Below, piece after piece: positions 1 through 19,400 of a stretch of 64,000 nucleotides of DNA (the stretch's first letter is position 1; each line of letters starts with the position of its first letter). The translations under genes and the position numbers were made by a program. The notes under the pieces were generated by a model. The model saw only the letters and a list, made by a program, of their open reading frames with translations, was not told the origin of the DNA and searched no databases. The stretch spans positions 18,183,011 to 18,247,010 of the forward strand of contig NW_024737042.1 in NCBI RefSeq assembly GCF_018991925.1. Direction: 5' to 3'. Source of the DNA: Homarus americanus. Its lineage: Eukaryota; Arthropoda; Malacostraca; Decapoda; Nephropidae.

Positions 1-1
1 C

Positions 2-214
2 ATGGCACTAGAAAACTTCAAAGTATATATTGGCAGCACTGCTTATCCCATTCAAGTGTTCACTGATCATAACCCACTTACTTTTGTTGACAAGATGAAA
101 CATACCAACCAAAGACTTTTGAGGTGGGCTCTATCACTTCAGCCCTATAACTTGAACATTTCCCATATCCGCGGAAAAGAGAACGTGTTGGCTAATGCAC
201 TTTCTCGAGTCTGA
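2..214 (+). CDS. C-terminal end of retrotransposon RNase H (partial, runs off window start)
   Basis: The 70 residues match the end of a Ty3/gypsy RNase H domain: FTDHNPL, then a QRLLRW segment, an HIRGKEN segment and a terminal ALSR box (usually ADALSR). RNase H removes the RNA strand of the RNA:DNA hybrid during reverse transcription. The start lies outside the window. The frame ends at a TGA at 212-214, directly after the ALSR box. In most gypsy elements integrase follows RNase H, but here only about 175 bp of AT-rich DNA separate the stop from the polypurine tract. Either integrase lies upstream (the Gmr1-type gene order known for some Ty3/gypsy elements) or it was deleted. The family call is secure; the gene order cannot be judged from this piece. 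Confidence 0.85.
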   Translation: MALENFKVYIGSTAYPIQVFTDHNPLTFVDKMKHTNQRLLRWALSLQPYNLNISHIRGKENVLANALSRV

Positions 215-402
215 TTATTTAGTAATTATGTCTATATGCAAATTATTTTTTTGTTTTATTGTCATTGAGTACCTTGTGTTTATATTATGAATTATTTTGC
301 TTCATATTGATTTAAACCAATTGTGTTAGTTATTACTTTCACTGTGTAGCTGTATATCCATTTTCGCTTCCAGTTAGTTGTAAGCTCACTTTTTTGGGGA
401 GG

Positions 403-1247
403 TGTCACGTGCCTATAGCGCTCGGGAACTCGCATAGCGTGAGGCATATGTTCACTCCTACATTTCATACAAGCTATTAATAAATTGTTAATTGTACTTA
501 TTATATTATTATTGTTCTTAGTTACTTAGGTTAATTGTATATTTATGTATGTAATTTATATGCATCATTGTCTTACTCTGTTAAGTCAACTCAAGAGTAA
601 TATTAATTAATTATATAAAATATCTAGCAAATGTCTGGATCACGTGAGATGAGAAGCGCTTCTCGGCGGCATACCCACGCCGCCCCAGTCGCGAAAAACC
701 CGTGGCATAGGTTAGACGTGTCCATTCGTTCTCTAGCCTTGACCCTTGTCTAGTGCTTTATCCAGTCTTCTGCAATGCCCTAGGGGTATCAGGTATTAGT
801 GACACGTTTAGTTAGGCCTAGGAAGGGATCCTGGTGGTAAGGAATCTCCTGTTTGGTAGGGATAATCATTTTGTAGTGATTGTTGTATATATATATATTT
901 CGTATGTCTTGTGTAATATAGTAATGTTAAGTAATATTTGTTTGGTCTAACTCCTTACAGCATATTTTCGCCCTTCCGGCATCACTCTTATTTTATTATA
1001 CACTTACTTATTCCCTTAAATTCATGTTTGCTAGTCATTACTCTCTTTAGAACATAAATTGAATTAATTAATTATCTTCCCTTTTGTGATTCACTTATTT
1101 CAACTGTTCTTACTTTTTCAAGTACATTTAGTTGAGTAGGGTTTTGGTGAGGATAATTATTGCCGTGTTCCCTATTTGTTCCTTTATTTGTTAATAACTT
1201 GGGGTAGAATTCACTCCCCAAGTATAAAGAGTAGTGGGATCGCGACA
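403..1247 (+). repeat. 3' LTR of the gypsy-type element at the window start
   Basis: This 845-bp segment begins TGTCACG and ends GCGACA, and is closely repeated at 14116-14946. A purine-rich tract (TTTTTGGGGAGG, 391-402) sits immediately before it, as expected of the polypurine primer next to a 3' LTR. The upstream RNase H frame has the same orientation. The boundaries come from comparing the two copies: similarity stops at the same bases on both sides. The LTR is AT-rich and contains a short (TA) run near 885-898. The partner 5' LTR lies outside the window. Confidence 0.85.
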
Positions 1248-3499
1248 CTACCCAAACCATTAGTTATCTAGCAGTCAACTAATAAGTATAAGATTCTTGA
1301 GTTGGCTCCTCATTAGTGGAAAACCATTGCCAGCTGTTGGGGGCGCCAATTATGACAGTTGATTTCTACTCTAACCCTGGGATTTAAAGTCAATCCTACT
1401 CCCACCACCTCCACTATTTGCTCTCCATGTCTACTATGTACTGGAGTTGAGCGACTTTTTCCTACACTGCCTCTGCACAGCGGGATCTACTGGCCAGCTA
1501 TTTGTAATGTGTATTAGTACAGCTGCGTACATTATTTTTCACCCTTGTTTATGTGTTTTGCGTTGATTTTAAAACTATTATATGAAAATCACTTGCATAT
1601 TTTAAACATCCAACTATTTATACTGTGCTGGGTGCTGTTGTGTCAACCATGAGTGTGGTGTCATATATTCAATTAAGCAAAGTAATGCTATAATAACTCA
1701 ACCTACAGTAAAACATAACTAGAAAAGTTCACAATACAAACAGATTGTCATTTGTTACGTAATTGGGCCTGAGTATTACAAGGTATTGTGACTAAATAAT
1801 TTAAATCCAAAAGCCCCAAGACACACACAGGTAAAGAAATCATTTAAATTTTGAGATTAAAATAAAAGTAAAAGTTAAAGTAAAGGAACTTAAGACATTT
1901 GCCTTCTTAGAAGCTCAGTTTCCATAACAGTGTGTGTGTGTGTGTGTGTGTGTTTACTACATGTAATACCTACTATAGTCTGATAGGTTACTGTGTTAGT
2001 AATACTACTATTAAACTAGGTATAACTCTTTTAGTTATAGTTTTTTGTCTTCTTAAAAAACCTAAACTCTATAACCCCGTGAAATACTCGTTAGACCATT
2101 CATGTTTGTGACGTCAGCGAGGTTCGGTACAACGACTCGCCGTCAAGTAAGGGTAGAAAGGTCTGCTCTGGCCCCACTGTATCACGAATTCCTGACCCCG
2201 ACTATATATTTAACCCCAATTTATCTTTACCTTATTATCAGTGACGCTCTTCACGGGGTTATCCCAAATTTTGGTCAAAAATTATAATATCTCAATTATG
2301 CCTACAAGTAATTTTTTTACGTGTATCGGTTAATAAGATATAGCAAAATCCTTATTATTATGTTAAGGCAAAACAAATATTGTTCCTTTTAATGTTCGGA
2401 AATGTGAGGCCTCAGTGTTGACGACTACCGTATAAATCCTGCATTTCTGCCACTCCTTCAATATTTGTCTTCCTCTTAATCAAACTAAATATTTTCTCTC
2501 TCTCCACTACTATTTTTCATAGAGTTTCATAATAATATTGGGAGTGCCATTAATGAAAATTTTTATAGATTGTGAGAACCATTAATGACAATTTTTATAG
2601 ATTATTGTTATATTTCTGATGGTCAAGTCGTCGTTAAATGAGTTTTATTATCCTTGTTTATATGTGACGCAGACTTTATGGAACACTAATGCGTTCCTTA
2701 GTATCCACGTTACTGTAGTTCTTTGGTGCCGATGTTAATTATTGTTTGTATTATTAACGAATTCTTACCTTCCTCATTCGTGATCTCACTGGCCTAAAAT
2801 TTCGTTCTTCAAATGTTGTCATATTTGATAATTATATCTACTGTATCATACATCTTGCACCTGATATTTTCTTTTTGTTTTCAGAAAACTTATATAAATA
2901 ATGGTGACTATCATCTGGCCTTCACTACCGTGCTGGGGGTGTGAGAGCTGTACTGTACACGACAACCGCTGTGTTATACTGATCTTTCACGCGTGTGCTT
3001 GATGATGGTCGCCTACACATGATTGTAACAATAATATTTATATTGTACCTTAGAATTCAACAATGTTAAGCTTTATCTTCTAAATGGAAGTGAAATTAGT
3101 GGGTATGAAGGATCCAGCCTCTGGAGGCAGAACGTATTAAAAAACTACATAAAATTTTGTGCAACTCAACCAGAAAGCACTTTGGATTTTATTGAAAAGG
3201 GTGACGTTTATGCATGAAACTTTTCAACACGAATATCTGCATTAATCAAGTATATTCTAGTCTTTGTTGCGTCTGAAAAATACAAAATAATCGCGTCACT
3301 GTCTCAGCACATTCTATCTTTACGAGTGACTCAATAGTTTTCCAATGTAAAGACGTATATAAACAAATTGTTTTAGGAGCACAATGGCTCAATTGCCGTT
3401 CTGTAATAAGGATAATCCCTGTTGTTGTGAAGCAGCCAGTACTGACATAGTAGACTAAGTACAAAACGTGTTGAGGCTGCTGTCCGAGGCATAGGAAGA
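1248..3499. other. No gene recognised; AT-rich intergenic DNA
   Basis: I see no open frame with recognisable protein similarity. A (TG)n microsatellite lies at 1931-1952. The short frames at 2102-2287 and 1072-1260 look like chance. The sequence GGGGGCGCCAATTATGACAG near 1340-1360 resembles a retroelement primer-binding or LTR-edge motif but has no LTR beside it. Confidence 0.6.
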
Positions 3500-3625
3500 T
3501 ATAAATATTTTTTATGTAGATTAGCCAACCCAGGCATAGGTCACTGACCCCCACATCGGGCCGGGGAGCGAACAAATAAAGTAAATTCCACCATAAATAA
3601 ATAAAGAAATGGAAAAACAATACAA
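3500..3625 (-). mobile_element. 3'-end fragment of a Jockey-like LINE
   Basis: Read on the minus strand, this piece carries the block CCGGCCCGATGTGGG followed by TGACCTATGCCTGGGTTGG. It closely matches the 3' untranslated end of the Jockey-like LINE at 28550-28600 on the plus strand. The protein-like reading LYLFAPRPDVG parallels LLFFSPPRPVVG there. No RT sequence is left, so this is a severely 5'-truncated or decayed copy. The exact edges are uncertain because the (TA)n tract starts just beyond 3648. Confidence 0.6.
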
Positions 3626-3644
3626 AACAAATCAAGAGTGAGAT

Positions 3645-6894
<3,250 letters not shown>

Positions 6895-6976
<82 letters not shown>
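6895..6976. repeat. (TA)n microsatellite between tandem units
   Basis: TA tract of about 82 bp lying exactly between the two copies of the 1.6-1.7 kb unit. Confidence 0.97.
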
Positions 6977-8752
<1,776 letters not shown>

Positions 8753-8795
8753 AGTAATTCATTGTAGGTGAGCGTGATCCAAGTATTGTTGATAA

Positions 8796-9268
8796 GAAAT
8801 ATAAGAACATAAGAATGGAGGAACTGCAGTGGGCCTATTGGCCTATACTGCAGTCCTGTTTACACCCAACCCCTTATTGCTCATATGAGCATCCAACCTA
8901 TGTTTGAGCAATTCAGCGTATTCGAGTTAATGATGATATTTGGTAACTTGTTCCATTCATCCACTACTCTGTTTCCAAACCAGTGTTTACCTATTTCACG
9001 CCTAAATCTAAATTTGTCTAATTTAAAACCATTGTTACGAGTTCGCTCCTGGTTGGATAATTTGAGTACCTTTGTAATGTCCCCTTTGTTTAGCCCTGTC
9101 TTCCACTTATACACCTCTATCAGGTCGCCCCTCGCTCTACGTCTCTCGAGGGAGTGCAAATTAAGATGCTTTAACCTGTCTCTATACTCAAGGTTCCTAA
9201 TGCCCGGGATTAGTCTTGTCATTCTCCTCTGAATTCTTTCCAAGGATTCTATATCCATTCTGTAATAC
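8796..9268 (-). pseudogene. 5'-truncated CR1-like LINE, C-terminal end of its RT ORF
   Basis: On the minus strand this encodes the conserved C-terminal part of a CR1/L2-type LINE ORF2: YYRMDIESLERIQRRMTRLI, then DRLKHLNLHSLERRR, RTRNNGFKLDKFR and NRVVDEWNKLPN. It is clearly the same family as the plus-strand element at 33795-35285. No catalytic RT motif is left. Its 3' untranslated end (minus strand, 8796-8880) finishes in TTCTTATGTTCTTAT, as the other copy does. The element inserted into a Penelope-type terminal repeat, which resumes on both sides. 5' truncation is usual for LINE insertion by target-primed reverse transcription. Confidence 0.85.
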
Positions 9269-9298
9269 GGTAACCACAAGGAAACAAGAAAACACGAA

Positions 9299-9337
9299 GT
9301 TCCCAAGCTCTTTCGTGTAATTCACATCTTCAGGGAT
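9299..9337 (-). ncRNA. Hammerhead-ribozyme-like motif, copy 1
   Basis: On the minus strand the core CTGAAGA is followed by a short GTG/CAC stem, then GAAA, a minimal AG/CT stem III and TTGGG, which can pair with the bases before CTGA. These are the invariant blocks of a hammerhead (CUGANGA...GAAA...UH). Penelope-like elements are known to carry such ribozymes. Stem II is short and has a bulged U, so activity is uncertain. Confidence 0.45.
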
Positions 9338-9395
9338 GAATGTCAATCAGTATCATGTAGAATTACACTGAGAGAAACTGTGTTCTTGTTTCCTT

Positions 9396-9535
<140 letters not shown>

Positions 9536-9605
9536 AGTAATTCATTGTAGGTGAGCGTGATCCAAGTATATGTTGATAACCACAAGGAAACAAGAAAACA
9601 CGAAG

Positions 9606-9645
9606 TTCCCAAGCTCTTTCGTGTAATTCACATCTTCAGGGGTGA
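9606..9645 (-). ncRNA. Hammerhead-ribozyme-like motif, copy 2 (sense strand of the Penelope-like element)
   Basis: The minus strand reads CCC-CTGAAGA-TGTGAATTACAC-GAAA-GAGCT-TGGG. CCC and GGG can form the base of stem I, GTG/CAC stem II, and AG/CT a minimal stem III; the predicted cleavage would follow the T before GGG. This copy is downstream of the RT/endonuclease frame and in the same orientation, the position expected for a 3' ribozyme. The stem lengths are short, so the call rests on the conserved core and on context. Confidence 0.5.
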
Positions 9646-9777
9646 GTACAGACTAGAGAGAGAAATACAAATCAAGGTGTATATATACAGAGAAGGGTGA
9701 GACCAGGTCCACAATGGTCAGGTATTAGGTAATGACCCTACTAATCTTTAAATAGCACACAACGGTTGGTGGTCAGA

Positions 9778-11651
9778 TCAGATGGTCAGGTGACCTGGCC
9801 TTCTCACCTGGTCACAAATCTTCTTAATTACAAAATTGTCCAGCTTGTACATGCCGTTACTCAAATTCATGTTGAATGCTTCGGTATGTTTAATAAGACT
9901 AGATTCTATGATGTTCTTACTATCAATTGAATTACATGGTAATATTGAGGAGGCATTATCCTAGTCAATGCAATGCTTGTTATCCCTCAAATGAACAAAC
10001 AGAGCATTGGATTCCTGGCCTGTCCTAACACTGTATTTGTGTTGTTTAATTCTAGTTGCAAGATCTTTACCTGTCTGGCCTAAGTAAAACATATTACATT
10101 CCTTGCAAGGAACTTTATAAATGCAACCAATTGTGTTGTTGGGGGAGTTCTTGATTAACATTTGTTTAACAGTGCATGAGTTTTTAAATGCCACATTGAC
10201 GTTCCAGGTTTTTAGTTGTGAAGGAATGTGTGAGAAATTTTTGTGAAATGGTAATATTAAGATATTCTTATGGTCATGGGTGGGCTTGGGATCAGTTCTA
10301 TAAAAAGTTTTCTTAGTAATGTTTAGGCATTTGTCTATGAAAGATCTAGGGTATTTAAGGTTTGAGCCAATATTATATATATATTTGTATTCCTCATCGA
10401 TGAATTCCGGACTGCAAATTCTCAAGGCACGTAAAAACATTGTTGAAAATACTGACTGTTTGACTTTATTATGGTGGGCAGAATAATAATGAATGTATGA
10501 ACACACATTAGTTGGTTTTCTATAAATACTGAACTTAAAAGTGTTACCTATTCTGTGTATCAGACAGTCTAGGAATGGCAATTTACAGTCTTGCTCTAAT
10601 TCCACAGTGAATTTGATCGAGGGGGCTAAGTTGTTAAGTTGTGGCAGGAAAGCTTTTAGGTCCTCATTACATGGCCAGAGACATAATACGTCATCAACAT
10701 ATCTAAACCAGACTGCTGAGGGTGGTAAAATATTACTTAATAGTTTCTTTTCAAAGAATTCCGTCTATAGGTTGCTTCATACAGGTGAGAGTGGATTACC
10801 CATTGCCATACCAAATTTTTGAGCATAATATTCCCCATTGAATTAGAATTTGCAATCCTTAATACATAGTTTGATGAGTTCGATGAAGTCGTCTTTCGAG
10901 ACGGGCAGTGAAATGTCATCCAGGGAATCTATGAGGAACTCTAGTAAATCATCAACTGGGACCTTTGTAAAGAGTGATGTTACATCAAAGCTGACCAGTT
11001 TAAAATGATAATTAATGTGTAAGTTATTGAGTTTATCAACCAGATCCATATTATTCTTGATATTGGAGTTAGAAATGTTGCCAACTAGGGGATTTAGTAA
11101 AGAAACAAACGATTTAGATAGTTTATAAGAGATTGACCCAACTGAGCTAATGATGGGTCTTGCTGGGTTATTGGGCTTGTGGGTCTTGATTACACCGTAC
11201 ATGTATGGCAGTGGAGGGGACGTTGAAGTAAGATGTTTGATGAGAGTAGCTTTGCCTCTCAATAGAGACTTCAGTTTTTTGTTGAACTGGGTGTTGACAG
11301 TGTTGAGAGGATTATTTATGAGTTTAGAATATGATGTAGTATCACATAAAAGGTCATTCATTTTTGAGATATAGTCATCTTTGTTTAAAATCACTACTGT
11401 GTTGGCTTTATCTGCTTTAGTGACATGTAGATCCTTATTTTTCTTAAAGGCTTGGATTGCTTTGGTGAATCTTTCTGGACAGTTTGGAACACAAGGCTTG
11501 GACATAGATGCATGCACAACACCTTTACACATGTTCACTTCTTCACTTGTCAAATTACTGAATTTCTCCAAATTGCAAAATGCTCTGGCTATGTCAACAC
11601 TGTCGACTCCCTTGTTAGAACCATCAAAACTTAAACCATAGCCGAGGGCAC

Positions 11652-11658
<7 letters not shown>
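9778..11658 (-). pseudogene. Penelope-like reverse transcriptase plus GIY-YIG endonuclease, four in-frame stops
   Basis: One minus-strand frame runs from about 11658 to a TGA at 9778-9780. In order it shows a GYGLSFDG start region, VTKADKANTVVILNK, the proline-rich YMYGVIKTHK, RT motif A (LVSFDVTSLFTKVP), a GNPLSPV block and motif C as YVDDVLCLW at about 10670-10715. The GIY-YIG domain follows (CIYKVPC, then FYLGQTGKDLATRIKQHK) at about 10030-10140. RT copies the element RNA at a nick made by the endonuclease. Stops interrupt the frame at 10843-10845, 10777-10779, 10765-10767 and 9961-9963, all without frameshift, which suggests recent decay. The length is close to a complete Penelope-like ORF. 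Confidence 0.9.
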
Positions 11659-14111
<2,453 letters not shown>

Positions 14112-14115
14112 CTAG

Positions 14116-14946
14116 TGTCACGAGCCTGGGCGCTCGGGAACTCGCATAGCGTGAGGCATATGTTCACGCCTGCGTTTCATACAAGCTATTAATAAATTGT
14201 TAATTGTACTTATTATATTATTATTGTTCTTAGTTACTTAGGTTAATTGTATATTTATGTATGTTATTTATATGCATCATTGTCTTACTCTGTTAAGTCA
14301 ACTCAAGAGTAATATTAATTAATTATATAAAATATCCAGCAAATGTCCTGAATCACGTGATATGAGACGCTCCTCCACGGCGTGGGCAGTAGCGAAAAAC
14401 CCGTGGCATAGGTTAGACGTGTCCATTCGTTCTCTAGCCTTGACCCTTGTCTAGTGCTTTATCGAGTCTTCTGCAATGCCCTAGGGGTATCAGGTATTAG
14501 TGGCACGTTTAGTTAGGCCAAGGAAGGGATCCTGGTGGTAAGGAATCTCCTGTTTGGTAGGGATAATCATTTTGTAGTGATTGTTGTATATATATATTTC
14601 GTATGTCTTGTGTAATATAGTAATGTTAAGTAATATTTGTTTGGTCTAACTCCTTACAGCATATTTTCGCCCTTACGGCATCACTCTTATTTTATTATAC
14701 ACTTACTTATTCCCTTAAATTCATGTTTGCTAGTCATTACTCCCTTTAGAACATAAATTGAATTAATTAATTATCTTCCCTTTTGTGATTCACTTATTTC
14801 AACTGTTCTTACTTTTTCAAGTACATTTAGTTGAGTAGGTTTTTGGTGAGGATAATTATTGCCGTGTTCCCTATTTGTTCCTTTATTTGTTAATAACTTG
14901 GGGTAGGATTCACTCCCCAAGTATAAAGGGTAGTGGGATTGCGACA
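14116..14946 (+). mobile_element. Solo LTR of the gypsy family at the window start
   Basis: This 831-bp sequence is a near copy of the LTR at 403-1247, with the same TGTCACG start and GCGACA end. It is flanked by CTAG on both sides (14112-14115 and 14947-14950), a 4-bp target duplication as expected for gypsy-type integration. No internal retrotransposon sequence is attached. The simplest explanation is recombination between the two LTRs of a full element, leaving a solo LTR. Confidence 0.9.
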
Positions 14947-14950
14947 CTAG

Positions 14951-15129
14951 TTCTTGGTTATGTTATGAGTTTTCATCATTATTATTAATTTATCATCCTG
15001 GTCTTCTATAACTTGAAGATTTACTGTCATTATATACTGTTAAACGTCATTGCCATATGTGTCTTTCTGTGTGTGATTGTGTATGTGTGTGTCTGTGATC
15101 AGGGTGGTGTAATGTGTATAGTGTGGCAG
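14951..15129. other. Short spacer, no gene
   Basis: AT-rich spacer with a small GTGTGT run near 15080-15095. It lies between the solo LTR and the 5' end of the RTE-like LINE. I see nothing else. Confidence 0.6.
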
Positions 15130-15556
15130 CATTATGTTAGTGTTAAGGCGCAGGCTTCCATTCAATTTAAGCTACCACCGTTGGCTAACCCTCATGGTGA
15201 ACGGGGAGGCAGGCTTGTGCACGTCTTCCCCAGCCAGTACACAGCCTCGTTACCATCAAGACTCCTGTTGTGCCTCCTCGTGGGAACGCACGGCAACTTG
15301 GTGCCTCGCGGCCCCAGGCTAGGTCGGCAGGGGATCTCGGAGCAACAGTGGGCCCCAGAAGGACAACACATATGTTGACACGTCCTGGGCCCTGGCATCT
15401 ACTAACCACTGCCCCGCCATCTTGTGAATTAACCTTGGTAAGTATATGGCTATGGGAGTAAACCCTGAACGAAAAATCCGTGGTGGAGCCCCGCATCAGG
15501 CAGACATGCTTATAGAGCTCCAGTAAGACCCCAACGGTAGAATAAGCAGAAGAGGT

Positions 15557-15885
15557 TGTATGTATATTATGTATGCTGGATTATATATTATGTATGTATA
15601 TTATGTATGTGCTCCATTTATGTATTATTTATTCAGCCTAGCTAGCAGCGTGTGGCAATGTTATTACCATATCCCACATGCTTAATTAATGTGCCTGGCG
15701 ACGTATGGAAGCTGCTAATGTATCACTTGCCATACGTCGTCTATGGTAGTTGACCAGGACCTTAGCTAGGGAGCAGTGCTATCCACCTCTGTGTACATAC
15801 TCTTATCCAGTAAACCGAACCTACAAAACTATACAGGTGTTTGTGTTCTCTCCTGTATATAGAACTTATTATTCAGAACCTAACA
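15557..15885 (+). repeat. 5' LTR of gypsy element 1
   Basis: 329 bp, starting TGTATGTATATTATG and ending CAGAACCTAACA; matched by 21049-21376. It is preceded by GAGGT (15552-15556), which recurs after the other LTR. It contains a perfect 10-bp inverted repeat, CGACGTATGG/CCATACGTCG, at 15699-15708 and 15730-15739. The following TGGCGCAGTG (15886-15895) is a candidate primer-binding site. Confidence 0.95.
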
Positions 15886-16438
15886 TGGCGCAGTGTGTAA
15901 TCTTACTGGATTATTACGAGTGATAGTGCAAGTTTGTGGAAAGCCGGCTTATGGACTCCTTCCCTGCGTCAACCGCCAACCCGGCCAACCGCCGCCCGTC
16001 ATCCCTCCTCGAAGAATTTAGCAACTTTGAGCAGTGTCAGTGACAGTGATTTTCTGTGAAGTGTTTAGTGCATTGTGTGTTTCGTGCCATTCATGTGTGA
16101 CCTTGTTTTAAAGGAGTTCCAAGGTATACGGCATGTTCTGGGCATTTGTGAGGAGTAGAGTTCAGTGCACCCTTCTCTGACCGCGTCCTGAGGGTAACTG
16201 GACTGACCGCAAGTCGCCGCGCTTCTCCCTCCTCTCCCTCCCAGCGAGACGCTGCCCAAGGCGCGCACACACACATACATGTACTAACACACTGACCGCG
16301 GCGATTGCCTTATATATATTTGATATATATAACCTACTTATCTGTGTATTTAATTAATTTTTTTGTCTGAAATCTTGTTGATACGACGGGCTGACCGGTC
16401 AACACTGATTTAAGACACAGTACACAGATGAAGTAGTT

Positions 16439-19400
16439 ATGTCTCATGCCTTACGTAGCCGTGGACCCAGCGCCTGGATGAGTCAAGCGGATGATAGTCC
16501 CCCAGAGATGGATGACCAGGCCGGCCACGACGCTCCAGCCCCCACAACATCGCGCAGTCCTTCACCTCAATATTCAGCGTTGTCTCCAGAGATAATTGCT
16601 TTACTGAAGTTTATGAGAGATGAGAGACGCGAGGATGAAGCTCACAGACGTTTGGCGGATGAGCACAGAAGGCAAGCAGAGGCAGAACGAGACCACCAAC
16701 GGAGATTGGAAGACAGTGCACGGTTTGAAGCCTTGATATCTCGCCTCACTGTTAACCAAGCCCCCGGCTCTAACACTGCCTCGGTACTGACTGGTTCAGA
16801 TACCCCATCAATGCTTCCTTCACGCCCCCCAGCCCCACCTAAAGCAGCAGCTCAAACACCGCCCATCTTGAAGCCTGATGTGAATTTCCAGACTTTTCGT
16901 GAATGGCGGCGACGGTGGACTGACTATTCTACAATGGTGGATCTCCAGAGTTTGTCACAGCCTAAACAACTCATCCAGCTGCGTATGTGCCTGTCCTTGG
17001 AAGTTCAGCGTGTCTTAGAACATACGTTGCAGGTACCCCCAACCTCTTCGCTGTCTGTAGAGGAGGTACTGGACGTTCTACAACGGCACATCAAAGGACA
17101 GCAGAATGAAGCTCTGCGCAGGAGGGAATTGTTTAGCTGCAGACAGATGGAGGGTGAGTCTTTTGACGCTTTTTATGTACGTCTTAAGAGAGCCTCGGAA
17201 GAGGTAGATATATGTCTAGGCCACCACCAGCAGTGCGAGGAGACCCAGTTGAAGCAGGTGATCCTGATGGGTGTTAAGGACGAGGAACTTGTCCAACGCC
17301 TCACCTCCCTCGACTCTTCCTCTTCTCTTCAGGATGTGCTGACGATATGTCGCTCCTATGAGGCTGCCAGGTGTGCCACCTCTGCCATCCGTGCTCCCCC
17401 TACAGCTGTACGCGCTGTTTCCCGGCATAAGAAGGACAAGAAGTCTGCTCCTACGCCTTCGCCCACCACGCCCACGCCCGGTTCATTTTGCAACAACTGT
17501 GGTAAGCAGCACGGAACACAGGTGTGTCCAGCTGCTAGGTCTACCTGCAACAGTTGTGACCGTAAGGGCCACTGGTCACTCACAGTACGGTGCCCAGCCA
17601 AACGCGTCCAGTGCAATGTGTGCGGTCGTCTGGGCCACTATGACAAGTGTTGCCCTTCCAACAAACCCAAGGGACAGCGTCGGCGGAAACTTCAGCTCCC
17701 TTCCACCAGAGAGGGCCGCCCACAGTCTTCCAATCAGAAGCATGACGACCCTGGACAACGCTCGAGCCATATTAGGAATGTGTGCTCCCCCCCGCGTCCC
17801 AGGACCAAAGTCCCCCAGTACATCAGTGTCATTGTGACCTACCGCAGTGTGTCATCCCGTCTTCAGATGTTGCCCGACACCGGCGCTGATGCTACAGTCA
17901 TCGGTTCCCAGCATTTACAATGCTTGGGGCTCTCTCCAAGTGATCTAGGACCGCCCCCCAAGGATCTCCGCTTTATGGCAGCTGGTTCACAGATGACCCC
18001 AGCCCTGGGTTCACTCCAAGCACAAGTCACCTTTGGCAACAGGTCGTGTCAAGCCTGGATTGATGTGCATAACGGTGTCCCGACTCCTTTGCTGTCCTAC
18101 AGACATTGTCAAGAGTTGGCCATCATCTCCCAGGACTTCCCCAAACCTATTCTTGAGGTAAAACACGCCAACAGGGTGCAAAAAGGGAGCAGCAACGACC
18201 CTGCTGCCGCCCTACCCCTGCCTCTTGCCAGTGACACCTCTCCTTCGGATGCTCGGAAGTACTTCCTGAAGGAATTCAGCGACGTTCTGGTGACCAAGTC
18301 CGCTCTGGAATCCAAGCCTCTCAAGAAGATGGCAGGTCCCCCCATGAGGATCCACCTGAGGGACGACGCGAAGCCCTTCGCTATTTACACCCCTCGACTG
18401 GTTCCCCTGGCCTTCCGCGAGGCGGTCAAAAACGAGCTGGACTCCATGGTCGCCCAAGAAATTATTGCACCAACCGGCGATGACCCGTCTCCATGGTGTC
18501 ACCCTATGGTTGTCGTCGCAAAACCTAGAGGTGGTGTTCGGATCACCACTGACCTCTCCAAGCTCAACAGCCAGGTGTCTCGTCCTGCGCACCCTTCTCC
18601 CACGCCCTTTGCAGCTATACGCAGTGTGAACCCGAAGGCGCGCTTCTTCACGACGATGGACGCCCTGTGTGGATACTGGCAGATAGAGCTTGCCGAAGAA
18701 GACCGACCACTCACAACTTTCATCACCCCGCATGGACGTTACAGTTATTGCCGTGGCCCCATGGGATTCGCCGCTACAGGAGACGCTTTCTGTCTTCGAG
18801 GTGATATGGCTCTACAAGGTCTGGCAAACTGCGTGAAAGTGGTCGACGACATACTCGTGTACGACGAGGATTACATGGATCACCTCCACCGTATCTACGA
18901 GGTACTCAACAGGTGCCGGAAGCACTGCATTACCCTAAATGCCGACAAGTTCGTTCTGGCCAGCTCTTCAGTTGACTTTTGTGGGTACACCCTTTCAGGG
19001 AATGGTATCGCAGCTGACCCGGAAAAGGTCCGCGCCATCACGGATTTTCCCACCCCTGCTAACCTTACCGACTTGAGGTCCTTCATCGGTCTCGTCAACC
19101 AGTTAGCAGAGTTTTCGTCGGACATCTCCGCAGCTGCTCAACCACTTCGCCCCCTGATGAGCCCCAAGAGGACATTCCTGTGGACCCCCGACCACGACAA
19201 GGCCTTCCAGCAAGTGAAACAGGCCCTGTCTCGTCCACCTGTCCTCGCCACGTTTGACCCAGCCTTGCCGACAGTTCTGCAGACAGATGCCTCACGCTTG
19301 TATGGCGTGGGATACGCCCTACTGCAGGATCATGGTGGAGGGCAGTTCCGGCTCGTCCAGTGTGGCTCGCGTTTCCTCTCTGACACTGAGACGCGCTACG

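Noticed and set aside
15013..15496. Short GC-rich frames on both strands
   Set aside because: The region aligns with the 5' non-coding part of RTE-like copy 2 at 63610-63960.
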